From assembly GCA_021799635.1 (NCBI GenBank), contig JAJZAB010000002.1, positions 1-64,000 on the forward strand: 64,000 nt of DNA. Direction: 5' to 3'. The number at the start of each line of letters is the position of its first letter. The stretch's first letter is position 1. Below the pieces are notes generated by a model. The model was not told where the DNA came from and did no database searches. It was given only the letters and a program-made list of their open reading frames with translations. Made by a program: the position numbers and the translations under genes. This document shows positions 55,934-64,000 of the stretch, one piece after another. This stretch comes from Microcaldota archaeon. Lineage in GTDB: Archaea; Micrarchaeota; Micrarchaeia; Micrarchaeales; Micrarchaeaceae.

Positions 55934-56047
55934 ATGTCCCCATTCTCTAACATAGTTTTAGAGTGGAGAAGGGCTGAAAATGAAAAGATTGATTGCGTTA
56001 CGGCATATTTACGGATGCTACTTCCGATCCAAAATAAGAATTATTGA
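55934..56047 (+). pseudogene. Truncated element ORF MSPFSNIVLEWRRAENEKIDCVTAYLRMLLPIQNKNY*
   Basis: N-terminus matches ORF at 11603; GGGTATATATA upstream; 35 nt past att core. Confidence 0.45.
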
Positions 56048-56216
56048 TCGCAAAAGGTTGTGCAGGTTGTCGTGTGTAATTTAGCCAGAAATAGCCATCA
56101 AAAAGTCCCAAAAGTTCTCATACTTGATGTAGTAGATGAAAATTCATGTCATTGCGCGGAACTACTGATAAATAAAAATTAGAAATATAAAAATAAAAAA
56201 AAAGGAAGCCTTTGCT

Positions 56217-56483
56217 CTAGGAGATTATCTCTCCTATTGCAAACCTCTCCTTTACTTCAGAGATTCTTACCTTTACCGAGTCGCCTTCTTTAGCGCCCTT
56301 AATAAAGATTACGAAACCGTCCTTCTTGGCAATGCCGTCGCCTTTTGATGCAACAGCTTCGACAGTCACTTCGACTTCGTCTCCTTCTTTCACTGGCTTT
56401 GGTGCACCGCCGCCAGAGCTTCCTCTTCCTCCATATCTGCGACTGCCTTCAGAGTAGCCGCCCATATTTTCGTCTTGATTCAT
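56217..56483 (-). CDS. TRAM-domain small RNA-binding protein
   Basis: VKEGDEVEVTVEAVASKGDGIAKKDGFVIFIKGAKEGDSVKVRISEVKERFAIGEII. Confidence 0.9.
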   Translation of the reverse strand: MNQDENMGGYSEGSRRYGGRGSSGGGAPKPVKEGDEVEVTVEAVASKGDGIAKKDGFVIFIKGAKEGDSVKVRISEVKERFAIGEIIS

Positions 56484-56599
56484 TTATTCACTTTATTTCT
56501 TTTTTATTCACTTCAGAATTAGAGCCTTAAAAGCCTTTCTTCCTCAGTGATTGTATATACGTAGTTTCACATATATAAACATTTGCATTGGACCGAGTC

Positions 56600-56720
56600 T
56601 GGGACAAAAGTCAACCACAACCCATCCTGAATAAGTTATGGAGAACTGCGATGCACTATGTCGTAATAACTAAAGACAGAGAGAAATCCATAAGCGATTA
56701 AAAGACGACTTTTGTCCCAA
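56600..56720. mobile_element. MITE-like 121-bp element with 13-bp perfect inverted repeats
   Basis: TGGGACAAAAGTC (56600-56612) and GACTTTTGTCCCA (56708-56720). Confidence 0.5.
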
Positions 56721-56824
56721 TGTCTGAAGCGGCAAAATGTATAAATATCAATGCACCAATAGATTATTGGAAGTTAATGGTCCTGCGCCTCTGGAGAATA
56801 CAAAATGTATAAATATGTGATAAC

Positions 56825-57775
56825 ATGGCAGTAGCATCAAGATCGCACGAGAAAAGCCCATACGAGACGAGAATATCGAACGCGTTGCAGGAAGACAACG
56901 AATTATCTTCAATCAAACTTTCAAACCAGGAATATGCAGTGATGCTGGCCGTGTGGAGCAATCAAAGGAGTGGAAGGCTGAGCGAGATCAAGGATCTGTC
57001 CGAGAAGATAAAGGATAAGGATATGGATGGAATAGATGTGGAAAAGACGGTCCAAGCGCTTATCGGAAGGAAGATGCTGACAAGCACCATAGTAAAAACC
57101 AAGGTTGATGATGAAACCAAGTTTGTGAACTCCATTACGATACCAAACTACATGGAGACCAGCATGGAGATATTGTGGAAAAGGGTAAGCAATTTTGATT
57201 CTGTAATGGCGGAACTGAGCCAAAAAGCTGCCTATCTGAAAGAGCACGCCACAGCAAGGCACAATGAAATTAAAGGGGTTGCCATCGGAGAACCAGAAAG
57301 CGCCCAAGCTCTGCTAGCAACGCAACAGACCCAAATCGGCGAAAAACTATACAACGCCGCGGAGATCAGGCAGCAGATAAAGGCCATATGCTCAAGCACA
57401 AGGATTGGGGATAATCTGCGCGATGTAGCAATCCTCATGCTATCACTGTACGATGGGCCGTACAACGGATTATCAAGGAAGTCAATGGCAGTTGGCTTCA
57501 TTTACGCCGCGTCGCAGGAAATAGGGGCAGGCTACACTATAAACTACCTTTCAAAATATGTTAGGCTGGCAAACAAGACTTTGGAGAAGCAAAAGAAAGC
57601 AAATAAGGTTGAAGACAGGCAAGAAACGCTCGATTTCATAAAGGAGCTAAAGGTAATGACGGTGGCCAGGGCCTATAAGCGGATAGTCGATAACATAGGT
57701 TTGGAATATGTGCATCCTAACGGCGTCGAACACCTTATCAGGAGGTACAACACATCAGACAAGGCGGAAACGTAA
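56825..57775 (+). CDS. Putative single-cyclin-fold TFB-like protein with N-terminal wHTH-like region
   Basis: 316 aa; IKAICSSTRIGDNLRDVAILMLSLYDGPYNGLSRKSMAVGFIYAASQEIGAGYTINYLSKYVRLANKTLEKQ resembles a TFB core repeat. Confidence 0.4.
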   Translation: MAVASRSHEKSPYETRISNALQEDNELSSIKLSNQEYAVMLAVWSNQRSGRLSEIKDLSEKIKDKDMDGIDVEKTVQALIGRKMLTSTIVKTKVDDETKFVNSITIPNYMETSMEILWKRVSNFDSVMAELSQKAAYLKEHATARHNEIKGVAIGEPESAQALLATQQTQIGEKLYNAAEIRQQIKAICSSTRIGDNLRDVAILMLSLYDGPYNGLSRKSMAVGFIYAASQEIGAGYTINYLSKYVRLANKTLEKQKKANKVEDRQETLDFIKELKVMTVARAYKRIVDNIGLEYVHPNGVEHLIRRYNTSDKAET

Positions 57776-57868
57776 CATCACGCCGCCACGCGGCTTGGTT
57801 GCTGTGAAGCCTTGCAATCAAAGCTGCCATGCAGCTAAAACCCGGCTTTAAATTTAGCAAATGCGTGC

Positions 57869-57906
57869 GGGAAACCCCACACCATTAATTGGTGGGAGGA
57901 TGTCAC
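57869..57906 (+). repeat. Solo IS200/IS605-type right-end-like hairpin
   Basis: GGGAAACCCCACACCATTAATTGGTGGGAGGATGTCAC. Confidence 0.5.
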
Positions 57907-57926
57907 TATTGCCGTAGAGAATCCAC

Positions 57927-58412
57927 CTACGCATCGTGCTCGTAGCCGCCCATTACCTTTAAATCGGCCTTCATGCCGAGCCCTATCTCAACTATGGCTT
58001 TTATGCCTCTAACCGTCCTTTCGAGCTTTTTGTTGAACCTGAGTCTTTTCGGCGAAAATAACCACGAGTTCGTCAACGATTCGCCTCCAGGCAGGCTGGT
58101 CGGGTATAATTTTATGTGGTAGTTCCCAGGCGACGTCCAGAAGTTCATCGTTGTGTTAATCCTGTTTTCGCTGTGCGATTTAAGGTTTAACTTTGTCTTG
58201 AGTATATTGATATAGCCCATCTCCAGCAGCTCCTCGCTTACCGAGATGCTGGACCTCGGCACCCCGTACTCTGTGCAAATGAGGATTGTGAACTCCTCAG
58301 AGAGCCATACGTGCGCCTCCTTTTCATCTCCTACCTTTGCAACGTATCTGTTCCCTAGCCCAACTGCCGGTTTTCTCTTCACTGTTTTATACAGGCTCAC
58401 ATATTTTTCCAT
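57927..58412 (-). CDS. Hypothetical protein
   Basis: 161 aa ORF. Confidence 0.6.
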   Translation of the reverse strand: MEKYVSLYKTVKRKPAVGLGNRYVAKVGDEKEAHVWLSEEFTILICTEYGVPRSSISVSEELLEMGYINILKTKLNLKSHSENRINTTMNFWTSPGNYHIKLYPTSLPGGESLTNSWLFSPKRLRFNKKLERTVRGIKAIVEIGLGMKADLKVMGGYEHDA

Positions 58413-58625
58413 TCATACCACAGATCTTTATTTTTTTTAAATTCAGTTATTAGGACGTTTCAGATATTTAAATGCTTCTATTATGTCTTTGCCTGTTTAT
58501 TGGCCGCAGCCTATTATTGCGCCGCGTCTAAAAACCAGCAGTATAAAGTATATCATTCTGGCCACGCCATCGTCTCCTGCCACCCCTCCAAAAAGCTTTA
58601 AATATGTGGAAAAAGAAAATATATA

Positions 58626-58979
58626 TTGGGTGATGGGATGGAGGGTGACTTTAACTTGGGTGTGGAGTATATAAAGGAGATGATAGCCGAGAGCATACGC
58701 GGTATAGAAGGGTTGAAGAGTTTTGACGATGCAAAAACCCAGAACGCGCGGCTGATGGTACTGTCAAACACAATATCAGGCATGCCGATAGTAGAGGACA
58801 GGGATTGCTCCAGGAAGATATATTCGATGATAAAGGAGCTAAATAAGATAGGCACAAAGGTGGCAAGGAGACTGAGGGTGAACTACATTCCCTTCCTGGC
58901 ATCAGTGGAGAAGGAGAGCGATTCCGGCAGGATAATGATGAAGGTGCTAAAACAGCAGGAAGCTGAATTTGAAACCTGA
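58626..58979 (+). CDS. Hypothetical protein
   Basis: 117 aa ORF; TATA-like sequence upstream. Confidence 0.55.
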   Translation: MGDGMEGDFNLGVEYIKEMIAESIRGIEGLKSFDDAKTQNARLMVLSNTISGMPIVEDRDCSRKIYSMIKELNKIGTKVARRLRVNYIPFLASVEKESDSGRIMMKVLKQQEAEFET

Positions 58980-59096
58980 GGTTGCTGCCAGGCTTTGCAA
59001 CGCAAGCTGGAAAATCCATACTGTTTAGCGGTAGAGGATGTTCTGGCTCCAATTGGCGTGCGTGATAGCTATAAATATGTAAAAAGCATATGTGGT

Positions 59097-59453
59097 ATGG
59101 CTGATAAAATGGCAACTAAGGAGCTTCAAGTGGAGCAAGCGTCTCGCAGCACCGGCCAATATCCATTAACAATAAGGAATCATCAAACGGCCTCCAGCCA
59201 TTCGCCAAGGCTTCTCCGCAGATCAGGCAGGGGAACCGCCGACGCCGGAGCGTGCATGTGGGGCGGCATAAAAGGTGCGCTAACTGGAGGTATACTAATT
59301 GATATAATTTACGCTGCCTGGGAGGTAAGCAACGAAGGCCTGCACATAGCGGTTATAGAGTCTGCAGCCGCCCAGGCAACTATCTACGGCGTGGCGATAG
59401 GTGCAGTTTGGGGCGTGTACTCCGCATACAAAAACTCATCAGAGAAGAATTAG
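59097..59453 (+). CDS. Small membrane protein with two Gly-rich hydrophobic segments
   Basis: C-term of ORF 58995-59453; GGIKGALTGGILIDIIYAAWE..ATIYGVAIGAVWGVYSAYK. Confidence 0.45.
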   Translation: MADKMATKELQVEQASRSTGQYPLTIRNHQTASSHSPRLLRRSGRGTADAGACMWGGIKGALTGGILIDIIYAAWEVSNEGLHIAVIESAAAQATIYGVAIGAVWGVYSAYKNSSEKN

Positions 59454-59481
59454 TCATTCGTGTGCGCCAAACACGCAGGGC

Positions 59482-60369
59482 CTACCTGGCCTTGGATGCA
59501 GATTTTTCCACAGCTTCGTTCAGCGCCTCTTTTATTTTTTCCTCCTCAACCGCAGGCACATGCCTTGCACGTATCTCAACACCATACTCCCCAGAGTTTA
59601 TATCTGATATTATCACCTCTATGTCAGATACCTTAATCTTTCCTGCAATAAGCTTGTTATTCTTGATATTGTGCATCAGCCTGCTCCTGAACTTCGCGAA
59701 ATCAACGCCGTGGGCAAGCCCTGCCCTTACCCTTATGTATTTACTACTAGTTCTAGTGTGGTTGAGGACCACAGACTGTATGAGTATGCCGTTCGGCACA
59801 TACAACCTGGTGCCGTTCTCCAGGGTCATTGATGTGTACATCAGTCCTATCTCATCTACCACCCCGCTATGCCCTGGGAGTATGTAGTCGTGGCTGTAGG
59901 ATGGCGGTATAATGTTGTACTGCCATGTGGAGAAGGTTATCCTGTCATTGTCCTGGAAAGGCTTCGTAGCCATTATAGTTATGCCAGCGAACAGGTTGCC
60001 AAGCGTAGTCTGCGAAGCAAGGCCTATCACAATGCCCAGGAAGCCAGCGCTTACGAGTATCCCACTGATGTTGACTCCCACGTAGCCAAGTATAAATATT
60101 GCGAGGATAGAGATGCTCAGCATCAGGAAGATCCTGGATATAGGGCCAGCGTCCTTATACCTGCCGCCCTTTGCGTAGAAGGAGAGCGCCTCGTTCAGCA
60201 GATATATTATAAGCAGTCCAAAAATCCCAAGTACTGCTGCGTCTATAGCTTTTTCCAAAACCACGCTGTGCACCTGCGCGTATACTAGCGTATGCAGAAG
60301 GATTATGGTTGCGACTGCCAGGCACGCGATTATAAAGGATGATATGATTGTGGTATTGTAGGAACTCAA
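59482..60369 (-). CDS. mscS: MscS-family mechanosensitive channel
   Basis: VSAGFLGIVIGLASQTTLGNLFAGITIMATKPFQDNDRI. Confidence 0.92.
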   Translation of the reverse strand: MSSYNTTIISSFIIACLAVATIILLHTLVYAQVHSVVLEKAIDAAVLGIFGLLIIYLLNEALSFYAKGGRYKDAGPISRIFLMLSISILAIFILGYVGVNISGILVSAGFLGIVIGLASQTTLGNLFAGITIMATKPFQDNDRITFSTWQYNIIPPSYSHDYILPGHSGVVDEIGLMYTSMTLENGTRLYVPNGILIQSVVLNHTRTSSKYIRVRAGLAHGVDFAKFRSRLMHNIKNNKLIAGKIKVSDIEVIISDINSGEYGVEIRARHVPAVEEEKIKEALNEAVEKSASKAR

Positions 60370-60531
60370 TGAAGCACCATTCCTGTTTGTTTCAGCACAA
60401 AACTATCTGAATACGCAATCAATAAAAGCTTTTGTGCCGCGTTTGTGCAAACTTAGGCAAGCCCGCGTGTTATGTACGCTGCCGCCCAACCCGTAATATC
60501 ACTGTATGCGGTGACAGCATCCTGGGTATGC

Positions 60532-61761
60532 TTATGCGCTATGGTCGATATCTATTTTTATCAGCCTTTTATAGTACCTTTCGAATAGGCTCTCTATCTG
60601 CCCCTTGAGCATCTTCTGCGCCTTCCTTATATTCTCCTCCTCCTTAATTATGTCTGATGCAGACCTGATCCTTTCAGCCTCACCCCTCTCCGCCCTGCTT
60701 ATATCCCTGCTTATCCTCTCAAGCTCAGCCATCTCATCCACTATTGGCTTCCTGCTGCTTTCCAGCACCCCGATCTCTTCTATAAGCGCGGATAGGGTCC
60801 CGCTTAGAATGAAATCCGCAGCGGCAATGGCTTGCTGCCTGTTCTTTACATCTACCTTCCCGGACTCCATCTCCTTCTTCAGCGACAATACGTTTTTGTA
60901 GAACTGCCCGTATTCTTCAGTAGCTCTGAAGAGTGTATCTACAGGGTTTTCTATGTAGTATGAGAGCACCTTTTTTGACTGCATGCCATGCTCGTACTTC
61001 TTCGTCGCCTTCGCAAGCGGCGCCATTGTAAGGGATATTCTTGATTTGATGTCAGATATTCCCTTGTTCGCGGCGGTCAGGCGTTCCCCAAGCTCACTAA
61101 TCTTCATCCTCACCTGCGACATTTCCTGTTCCTTGGACGAGCGCGCCTCATTGGCCGATCCGCCGATGTCTGCAGAGGCCTTCCTGATCTCTTCCAGCTC
61201 CTCCCTGAAGGCTACGAGCTTCTGTATGGACTCAAGGATCTCCCTGTATTCTCCCACCTCCCTGCTTCTCAGGGTCAGCTCGGCCTTCAGAGCCTTTGCA
61301 TACCTCTCCATGCTCGAAAAGGACGCCCTGAACATGTCCAGCCCGTTTGAATAGGATTCAAGCACCAGCCTGAACCTCGCGTTTACCTTGAGTATCTCAT
61401 TTTTCGCGTACTCGATGTTCGCCAGTTCGCTTTCATACCTGTTGTATATGTTGTCAGACTCTCCGGCTGCCTCAGCAGACAGTATCCTCCTCAGGGCGTT
61501 TATGTAAGCCTTTTTCTGCTCATTTATGAAAGTCTGGCTCACATTCCTTAAACCCTCTCTATCCGGCTCCGCTTCCGATGCCTCGAACGCGCTGCAGGCT
61601 TCAAGAAATGCGTCTCTTGAAGCGCGTATGCCAACCACTATAGAGTGGGCTTTTGCCTCAAGGCTGCCGAGCTTCCTGTCAAAAAGCTCGTTTAGCAGCG
61701 GCACTAGATGGATTACAAGGACGTCTTCCGAATCTTTCTGTTTGCCCCTTCCGAAAAGCAT
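60532..61761 (-). CDS. Long coiled-coil protein
   Basis: Charged heptad-rich ORF 60532-61905; likely start MLFGRGKQKDS at 61761. Confidence 0.7.
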   Translation of the reverse strand: MLFGRGKQKDSEDVLVIHLVPLLNELFDRKLGSLEAKAHSIVVGIRASRDAFLEACSAFEASEAEPDREGLRNVSQTFINEQKKAYINALRRILSAEAAGESDNIYNRYESELANIEYAKNEILKVNARFRLVLESYSNGLDMFRASFSSMERYAKALKAELTLRSREVGEYREILESIQKLVAFREELEEIRKASADIGGSANEARSSKEQEMSQVRMKISELGERLTAANKGISDIKSRISLTMAPLAKATKKYEHGMQSKKVLSYYIENPVDTLFRATEEYGQFYKNVLSLKKEMESGKVDVKNRQQAIAAADFILSGTLSALIEEIGVLESSRKPIVDEMAELERISRDISRAERGEAERIRSASDIIKEEENIRKAQKMLKGQIESLFERYYKRLIKIDIDHSA

Positions 61762-61843
61762 TAACGCACCATAGCCTGTAGTACCAGCAACTTTTATAAA
61801 TACATTATATAATATATGATTGTAACTGTACAATAGTGACCAG

Positions 61844-62086
61844 ATGGAATACAAATCACGGCTTTTGCCATGGATAACAATGCTTGTATTTGTATACAAC
61901 GTCATAGTCGGATATGTGGTTGTAGTATATACCGTTGGGCTCTATAAAGCCCTTTTCCTTTTTCTCATAGTAATAGACTACGTTATAATATTTTACTTTA
62001 TGCTTTTGTCAAGGACCTCAGTGACCAAAGAGCGTATACCTGCCGTGCCCGGCGCCGGACGCCGAAGGAATGTATCTAAGGATTGA
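61844..62086 (+). CDS. Small 2-TM membrane protein, paralog of next gene
   Basis: 80 aa; VFVYNVIVGYVVV...FLIVIDYVIIFYFMLL. Confidence 0.6.
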   Translation: MEYKSRLLPWITMLVFVYNVIVGYVVVVYTVGLYKALFLFLIVIDYVIIFYFMLLSRTSVTKERIPAVPGAGRRRNVSKD

Positions 62087-62101
62087 TTTTCAATAGGTGA
62101 G

Positions 62102-62323
62102 TTGCGGATGATAAAATATGAGAACGGGGTTGCCTTCCTTGCAATAATATACAACGTTGTCATAGGCGTTGCGGCTATAAGGCTTGTGCTGCTGCCAGCC
62201 GTAGTGCTGATATTCCTATCCGTGGACTTTTTTCTCGTGGCCTACTACGTCTTTTTCCTGCTCGATGAAAGGAAGAAGATGCTCAATGCCCCTGCAAAGC
62301 CTCGCGGCGCTAGGCGCAAGTAG
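62102..62323 (+). CDS. Small 2-TM membrane protein, paralog of previous gene
   Basis: 73 aa; IIYNVVIGVAAI...IFLSVDFFLVAYYVFFLL. Confidence 0.6.
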   Translation: MRMIKYENGVAFLAIIYNVVIGVAAIRLVLLPAVVLIFLSVDFFLVAYYVFFLLDERKKMLNAPAKPRGARRK

Positions 62324-62359
62324 CCCCTGCCAATCCTGACGCATGCGGAGAAGCCTCCG

Positions 62360-63232
62360 ATGAAGCCCAGCAGGCCTCAATCTGGTAATATAATGACAAC
62401 CCCAAGGCAGGCATACAGGATAATGCAAGAGCAGCATTTTTTAGTGGACCAGGATGCAATAAATTCGATAGTGGGCAGGGCTGGCCTAAACACTTCGGAT
62501 ACTGTGCTTGAGATAGGCGGCGGAACAGGAAAGCTGAGCTCAGAAATCGCGTCCAGGTGCGGAAGGCTGATCATCGTAGAAAAGGACAGGAGGCTATGTG
62601 CACTACTCACCAGGAAGCTCGCCCCCGTTGGAAATGTTTCCGTTGTCCCAGGCGACGCCCTGTCAGTAAAGCTGCCCGCATTTGATAAAATTGTGGCCAA
62701 CATGCCGTACTCCATAACTATGCAATTTTTTGAAAGGCTCGTCAATGAAGGAAGGCAGCTCTTCGACAGTGCGGTGCTGGTCCTGCCATATTCCCTGCAG
62801 AAAAAGATTACCACAGGAGTGGATTCTGAGGCCTTTGGACTTCCTTCCGCTTTTTTCTTCGCTTTCTACGAAACTGAGGTTTTCCTTGACATAGGAAGGG
62901 ACAGCTTCAGCCCTCCTCCGCGCGGGAGGTCCTCTGCAGTGTTTTTCAAGCCTGCCGGAAATTCGTCAATGCACGCTGCGGCAAGGCTAGTGCTGCGGTA
63001 TATGTTCAAGCACAGGAACATGAAGGTTGGCAACGCTATAACCAGGTCGCTATGGGATGGATACGCCGAGCTGGGAAAAAGGCTGACAAAGAAGGAGGCG
63101 GCCGTGGCTGCAAACCGCATATTGTCAGGTAGAGAAAGCCACCTTGGCGATAAGGTTATACTCCGTCTTTCAAACATGGAATATAGGGATATTACTGCGA
63201 AGCTCATCTCCTGGGAAACGGCAAGCCGGTAG
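62360..63232 (+). CDS. KsgA/Dim1-family rRNA adenine dimethyltransferase, copy 2
   Basis: QEQHFLVDQDAINSIV, VLEIGGGTGKLSSEIA, VANMPYSITMQFFERL, FSPPPRGRSSAVF. Confidence 0.88.
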   Translation: MKPSRPQSGNIMTTPRQAYRIMQEQHFLVDQDAINSIVGRAGLNTSDTVLEIGGGTGKLSSEIASRCGRLIIVEKDRRLCALLTRKLAPVGNVSVVPGDALSVKLPAFDKIVANMPYSITMQFFERLVNEGRQLFDSAVLVLPYSLQKKITTGVDSEAFGLPSAFFFAFYETEVFLDIGRDSFSPPPRGRSSAVFFKPAGNSSMHAAARLVLRYMFKHRNMKVGNAITRSLWDGYAELGKRLTKKEAAVAANRILSGRESHLGDKVILRLSNMEYRDITAKLISWETASR

Positions 63233-63266
63233 CCAAAAACATGACAAGATGGCAGGCGCTTTTAAA

Positions 63267-64000
63267 CTACAATGAATTAATTTGGAATGCGTGCACCACA
63301 TCTACCAGCCTCTTGACATTTTCAGGCTTCGTATCTGGCAAAATCCCGTGCCCAAGGTTAAAAATGTGTCCCCTCCTGCCGCGTACCAGTTCCAGTATCC
63401 CAACTGCAGAGTCGGTCATGTGCTTGCCGCCATCAACTAGAAGCGACGGGTCTAAGTTCCCCTGTATAGCCCTTGAATATCCGATCTGCGACCATGCGTG
63501 ATTTATATCATTATGCCAGTCTACACCAATGACATCGCAGCCGAGCTGCGCTATATCCTTTAGTATGCTGTCCGAGTTAAGGGCAAAATGTATTTTGGGT
63601 ACTGAAGAGTCCACTGCGGAAATACTTTTAAAGATTTTTTTGGAATACGGCATTATAAACCTGCAGTATGTTTCTCTATCAAGTATCCCACACCACGTGT
63701 CAAAAAGCTGTATGGCATCCGCGCCAGCCCGCACCTGAAGCTCCAGATACTCTATTACTATGTTGGTAAGCTTGTCCATAAGCCTATTGAATACGCCCTG
63801 CTCGTTTTCTAACATCCATAGCGTTTTTTCAAATTTTTTGTTGTGCACCCCGTCTATCATATAGCATGCCATGGTAAAGGGGCCCCCAGCAAAGCCTATG
63901 ACCGGCACATCTACCTTGCCCTTTAGCAATTTTATCGCATCTGCTACAAAACCGACTTCCTCCACATCATACTCGGTTAAATTTTCTACGTCAGACATGC
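63267..64000 (-). CDS. hemE: Uroporphyrinogen decarboxylase (5' end beyond window)
   Basis: PVIGFAGGPFTMACYMIDG, QLFDTWCGIL, VIGVDWHNDI, GNLDPSLL, NLGHGILPDTKPENV. Confidence 0.92.
   Translation of the reverse strand, partial: MSDVENLTEYDVEEVGFVADAIKLLKGKVDVPVIGFAGGPFTMACYMIDGVHNKKFEKTLWMLENEQGVFNRLMDKLTNIVIEYLELQVRAGADAIQLFDTWCGILDRETYCRFIMPYSKKIFKSISAVDSSVPKIHFALNSDSILKDIAQLGCDVIGVDWHNDINHAWSQIGYSRAIQGNLDPSLLVDGGKHMTDSAVGILELVRGRRGHIFNLGHGILPDTKPENVKRLVDVVHAFQINSL

Larger units (their letters stand above)
46643..56047. mobile_element. Composite AT-rich genomic island at tRNA-Pro with three downstream att-like scars
   Basis: tRNA 3'-end copies at 52114-52131, 53170-53180 and 55889-55899; transposase remnants; low GC; accessory gene content. 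Confidence 0.7.

Noticed and set aside
1-64000. CRISPR arrays
   Set aside because: No set of regularly spaced 23-40 bp repeats seen; the repeats present are att copies, operators and IS ends. No cas gene recognised

Overview
The window looks like an archaeal chromosome, probably DPANN/Micrarchaeota-like. That placement is inferred from Sec61-beta, RFC small subunit, archaeal-type tRNAs with introns, TRAM, DUF460 and RCK proteins. Most of it is a dense housekeeping backbone: argS, ychF-like GTPase, nnrE/D, two KsgA/Dim1 paralogs, two tandem polyprenyl synthases, ndk, ppa, trxB, dinB, cysND-like, rfcS, hemE. It carries six tRNA genes: Leu-CAG, Arg-CCT (intron), Glu-CTC, Thr-GGT, Ile-GAT (D-arm insertion/intron) and Pro-TGG. 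Two AT-rich accessory islands start exactly at tRNA 3' ends: a small one after tRNA-Glu (~11.57-13.0 kb) and a composite ~9.5 kb one after tRNA-Pro (~46.66-56.05 kb). The strongest new observation is that three tRNA-Pro 3'-end copies (att-like scars at 52.1, 53.2 and 55.9 kb), plus the 3' end of tRNA-Glu, are each followed by the same module: a conserved GGGGTTATATATA box and a start codon 34-35 nt past the tRNA end. In the two best-preserved copies the start opens a truncated ORF, MSPFSNIVL[A/E]WRR-x-E-x-E. This suggests repeated integration by one undescribed element family. Its cargo includes a radical SAM/SPASM + pentapeptide-repeat + PEP-synthase-like cassette, a PD-(D/E)XK-like protein and a Pcp homolog with a Ser in place of the catalytic Cys. 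Several IS200/IS605-derived solo hairpin ends and a tnpB N-terminal fragment are also present. All assignments come from reading the sequence; no searches were run.
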